Of a DNA stretch of 6,480 nt, positions 5,719-6,480 are shown in pieces. The stretch's first letter is position 1. Each line of letters starts with the position of its first letter. The stretch covers positions 1 through 6,480 of the forward strand of contig SKVE01000707.1 in assembly GCA_007129635.1 (NCBI GenBank), given 5' to 3'. A program made the position numbers and the translations under genes. Under the pieces are notes generated by a model, which did not search any database, had not been told where the DNA came from, and saw only the letters and a list, made by a program, of their open reading frames with translations. The stretch comes from Planctomycetaceae bacterium (GTDB taxonomy: Bacteria; Planctomycetota; Planctomycetia; Pirellulales; Pirellulaceae).

Positions 5719-5746
5719 TTGACGTTTCCCTGCACCCGCCTAGAAT
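5719..5746 (+). promoter_or_regulatory. Proximal candidate promoter of the toxin-antitoxin operon
   Basis: TTGACG (5719-5724), a 16-base spacer and TAGAAT (5741-5746), five of six matches to consensus in each box. It lies 33 bases before the antitoxin ATG, which would leave a leader of about 25 bases. The 12-bp repeat ACGTTTCCCTGC (5722-5733) overlaps the -35 box, a sensible place for autorepression by the antitoxin or the complex. Confidence 0.5.
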
Positions 5747-5779
5747 TGTTTCTGAATGGTTGGACGAACAAGGTGCCGC

Positions 5780-5995
5780 ATGTCGCAAGTCACACTGGAA
5801 GAACGAGTATCACGCCTGGAACAACTGTACGAGGATTGGGTCCACGGTGAGCTTGCGGGGCGTCAAGCAGGACGTGACGACTGGCTGAAGACATTGGGTA
5901 TGTTTGCCGGCGATCCCGTGATGAAAGAGATTATCGAAGAAGGCCGACGCGTGCGGGAACAGGACCGGCAACAATCCTGCCTGGATTCTCCATGA
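5780..5995 (+). CDS. Antitoxin of a VapC-like toxin-antitoxin pair (coiled-coil type)
   Basis: This 71-residue acidic, helical protein sits directly in front of the PIN toxin gene and overlaps it by four bases (ATGA). Residues 4-20 (VTLEERVSRLEQLYEDW) have heptad-like spacing, suggesting a short coiled coil. Residues 34-62 (DDWLKTLGMFAGDP, then IIEEGRRVRE) resemble the C-terminal part of small unnamed antitoxins that precede PIN genes in cyanobacteria and planctomycetes. That part probably wraps the toxin's active site. No AbrB, ribbon-helix-helix or Phd DNA-binding fold is evident, so its route to autoregulation is unclear. ATG at 5780 is chosen over ATG at 5756 because AAGGTG lies just before it and the family-like sequence begins MSQVTLEERV. 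Confidence 0.72.
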   Translation: MSQVTLEERVSRLEQLYEDWVHGELAGRQAGRDDWLKTLGMFAGDPVMKEIIEEGRRVREQDRQQSCLDSP

Positions 5996-6420
5996 TCATC
6001 CTCGATACCGACCATCTATCGGTCTTCGAGTACCCGGAAGCCGATCAGGCGGTTCGCCTGCGCGATCGCTTGCGGTTGTCCGCGGACCGTGAGATCTCGA
6101 CGACCGCCGTGTCTCTGGAAGAACAGATGCGGGGATGGCTGGCAGCGCTACATCGGGTGCAGGACGTCCGTCGCCAAGTGAGGTTCTATTCTCGTCTGGT
6201 GGGGCTCGTTCAATTCTTCGCGTATTGGCGTATCCTGCCGTTTGACGATGCGGCGGCCGAGGAGTTTCAAAGGCTCCGTCGCCAGCGTGTGCGCATCGGG
6301 ACGATGGATCTCAAGATCGCCTCCATCGCGCTGGTCCACGAGGCCACATTAGTGTCCGCAAATCTGCGGGATTTCGAGCAGATCCCTGGTCTGCACGTAG
6401 AGGACTGGATCCGCGGGTAA
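5992..6420 (+). CDS. vapC: VapC-like PIN-domain ribonuclease toxin
   Basis: The 142-residue product is the usual length for a single PIN domain. These toxins are Mg-dependent RNases that cut tRNA or rRNA and stop translation until neutralised. The acidic centre is complete: Asp5 in IILDTDHLS, Glu43/Glu44 in VSLEEQ, Asp106 in GTMDLKIASIAL, and Asp127 in ANLRDFEQIPGL. The start overlaps the antitoxin stop, and no separate ribosome binding site is visible. Translation therefore probably depends on reading through the antitoxin gene, keeping antitoxin in excess. The RNA target cannot be inferred. With no lesions visible, this operon looks intact beside a field of transposon debris. Confidence 0.9.
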   Translation: MIILDTDHLSVFEYPEADQAVRLRDRLRLSADREISTTAVSLEEQMRGWLAALHRVQDVRRQVRFYSRLVGLVQFFAYWRILPFDDAAAEEFQRLRRQRVRIGTMDLKIASIALVHEATLVSANLRDFEQIPGLHVEDWIRG

Positions 6421-6447
6421 GGCGGGCAACAGCAGGTCTCTTTCGTG

Positions 6448-6476
6448 GGCCTTATCGTACGTTTGTGATCAAGGCC
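6448..6476 (+). terminator. Hairpin after the toxin gene, possible terminator
   Basis: GGCCTT-ATC (6448-6456) pairs with GAT-C-AAGGCC (6467-6476) as a 9-bp stem with one bulged C and a 10-base loop. It lies 28 bases after the toxin stop. The sequence after it is GTAA with no T-tract, and the window ends there. It may be a weak or Rho-assisted end of the operon. Confidence 0.35.
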
Positions 6477-6480
6477 GTAA

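Larger units (their letters stand above)
5517..5779. other. Spacer between IS91 remnant and toxin-antitoxin operon
   Basis: No gene is seen. The left half probably still belongs to the IS91-type element's end. It includes a 10-base palindrome, GCCGATCGGC (5532-5541), a feature that rolling-circle termini can have, though no specific oriIS or terIS was recognised. The right half holds two promoter-like sites and a 12-bp direct repeat upstream of the antitoxin gene. Confidence 0.4.

Overview
The window looks like accessory DNA from a GC-rich, Gram-negative-type bacterium. The family mix is a secreted GH9 glycoside hydrolase, a SurA-like foldase, HAF repeats, a REP-associated tyrosine transposase (RAYT), an IS91-type transposase and a PIN-domain toxin-antitoxin pair. 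That mix recalls Planctomycetes and neighbouring phyla such as Hydrogenedentota. This is inferred from family resemblance only; the window holds no rRNA or marker gene.

Layout, left to right. Bases 1-222 hold nothing recognisable. A secreted SurA-N-type protein (238-834, +) has a signal peptide and an excellent ribosome binding site but ends where the catalytic rotamase domain should begin. A gene-poor stretch (835-1396) follows. It contains a striking 74-bp miniature element (1073-1146) with perfect 15-bp terminal inverted repeats and a perfect 10-bp flanking duplication. Next is a broken HAF-repeat fragment (1397-1579, -), abutting a 31-bp repeat of a type that recurs beside the RAYT gene. 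The main gene (1647-4256, -) is a GH9 glycoside hydrolase. It has a signal peptide, an unassigned N-terminal region, a cellulase-type Ig-like domain and a catalytic domain with its acidic residues intact. Its catalytic domain is interrupted by a two-helix hydrophobic hairpin. Its upstream region (4257-4482) carries a plausible promoter and operator-like palindrome.

Bases 4483-5161 are a decayed RAYT unit: a dead transposase (4541-5081, -) between inverted copies of the 31-bp repeat, with a 16-bp tandem duplication at the right end. Directly adjoining is a scrambled IS91-type transposase remnant (5162-5516, +). A 260-bp spacer with two similar promoter-like sites leads into an overlapping antitoxin/VapC-like PIN toxin operon (5780-6420, +), followed by a hairpin.

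The intact units are the GH9 enzyme, which probably attacks beta-glucan-type polysaccharide outside the cytoplasm, and the toxin-antitoxin pair. The rest is largely debris of mobile and repetitive DNA, which suggests a region shaped by repeated insertion and deletion. The best candidates for something undescribed are the membrane hairpin inside the GH9 barrel, the 74-bp miniature element, and the way RAYT-type repeats bracket both the GH9 gene and the transposase.
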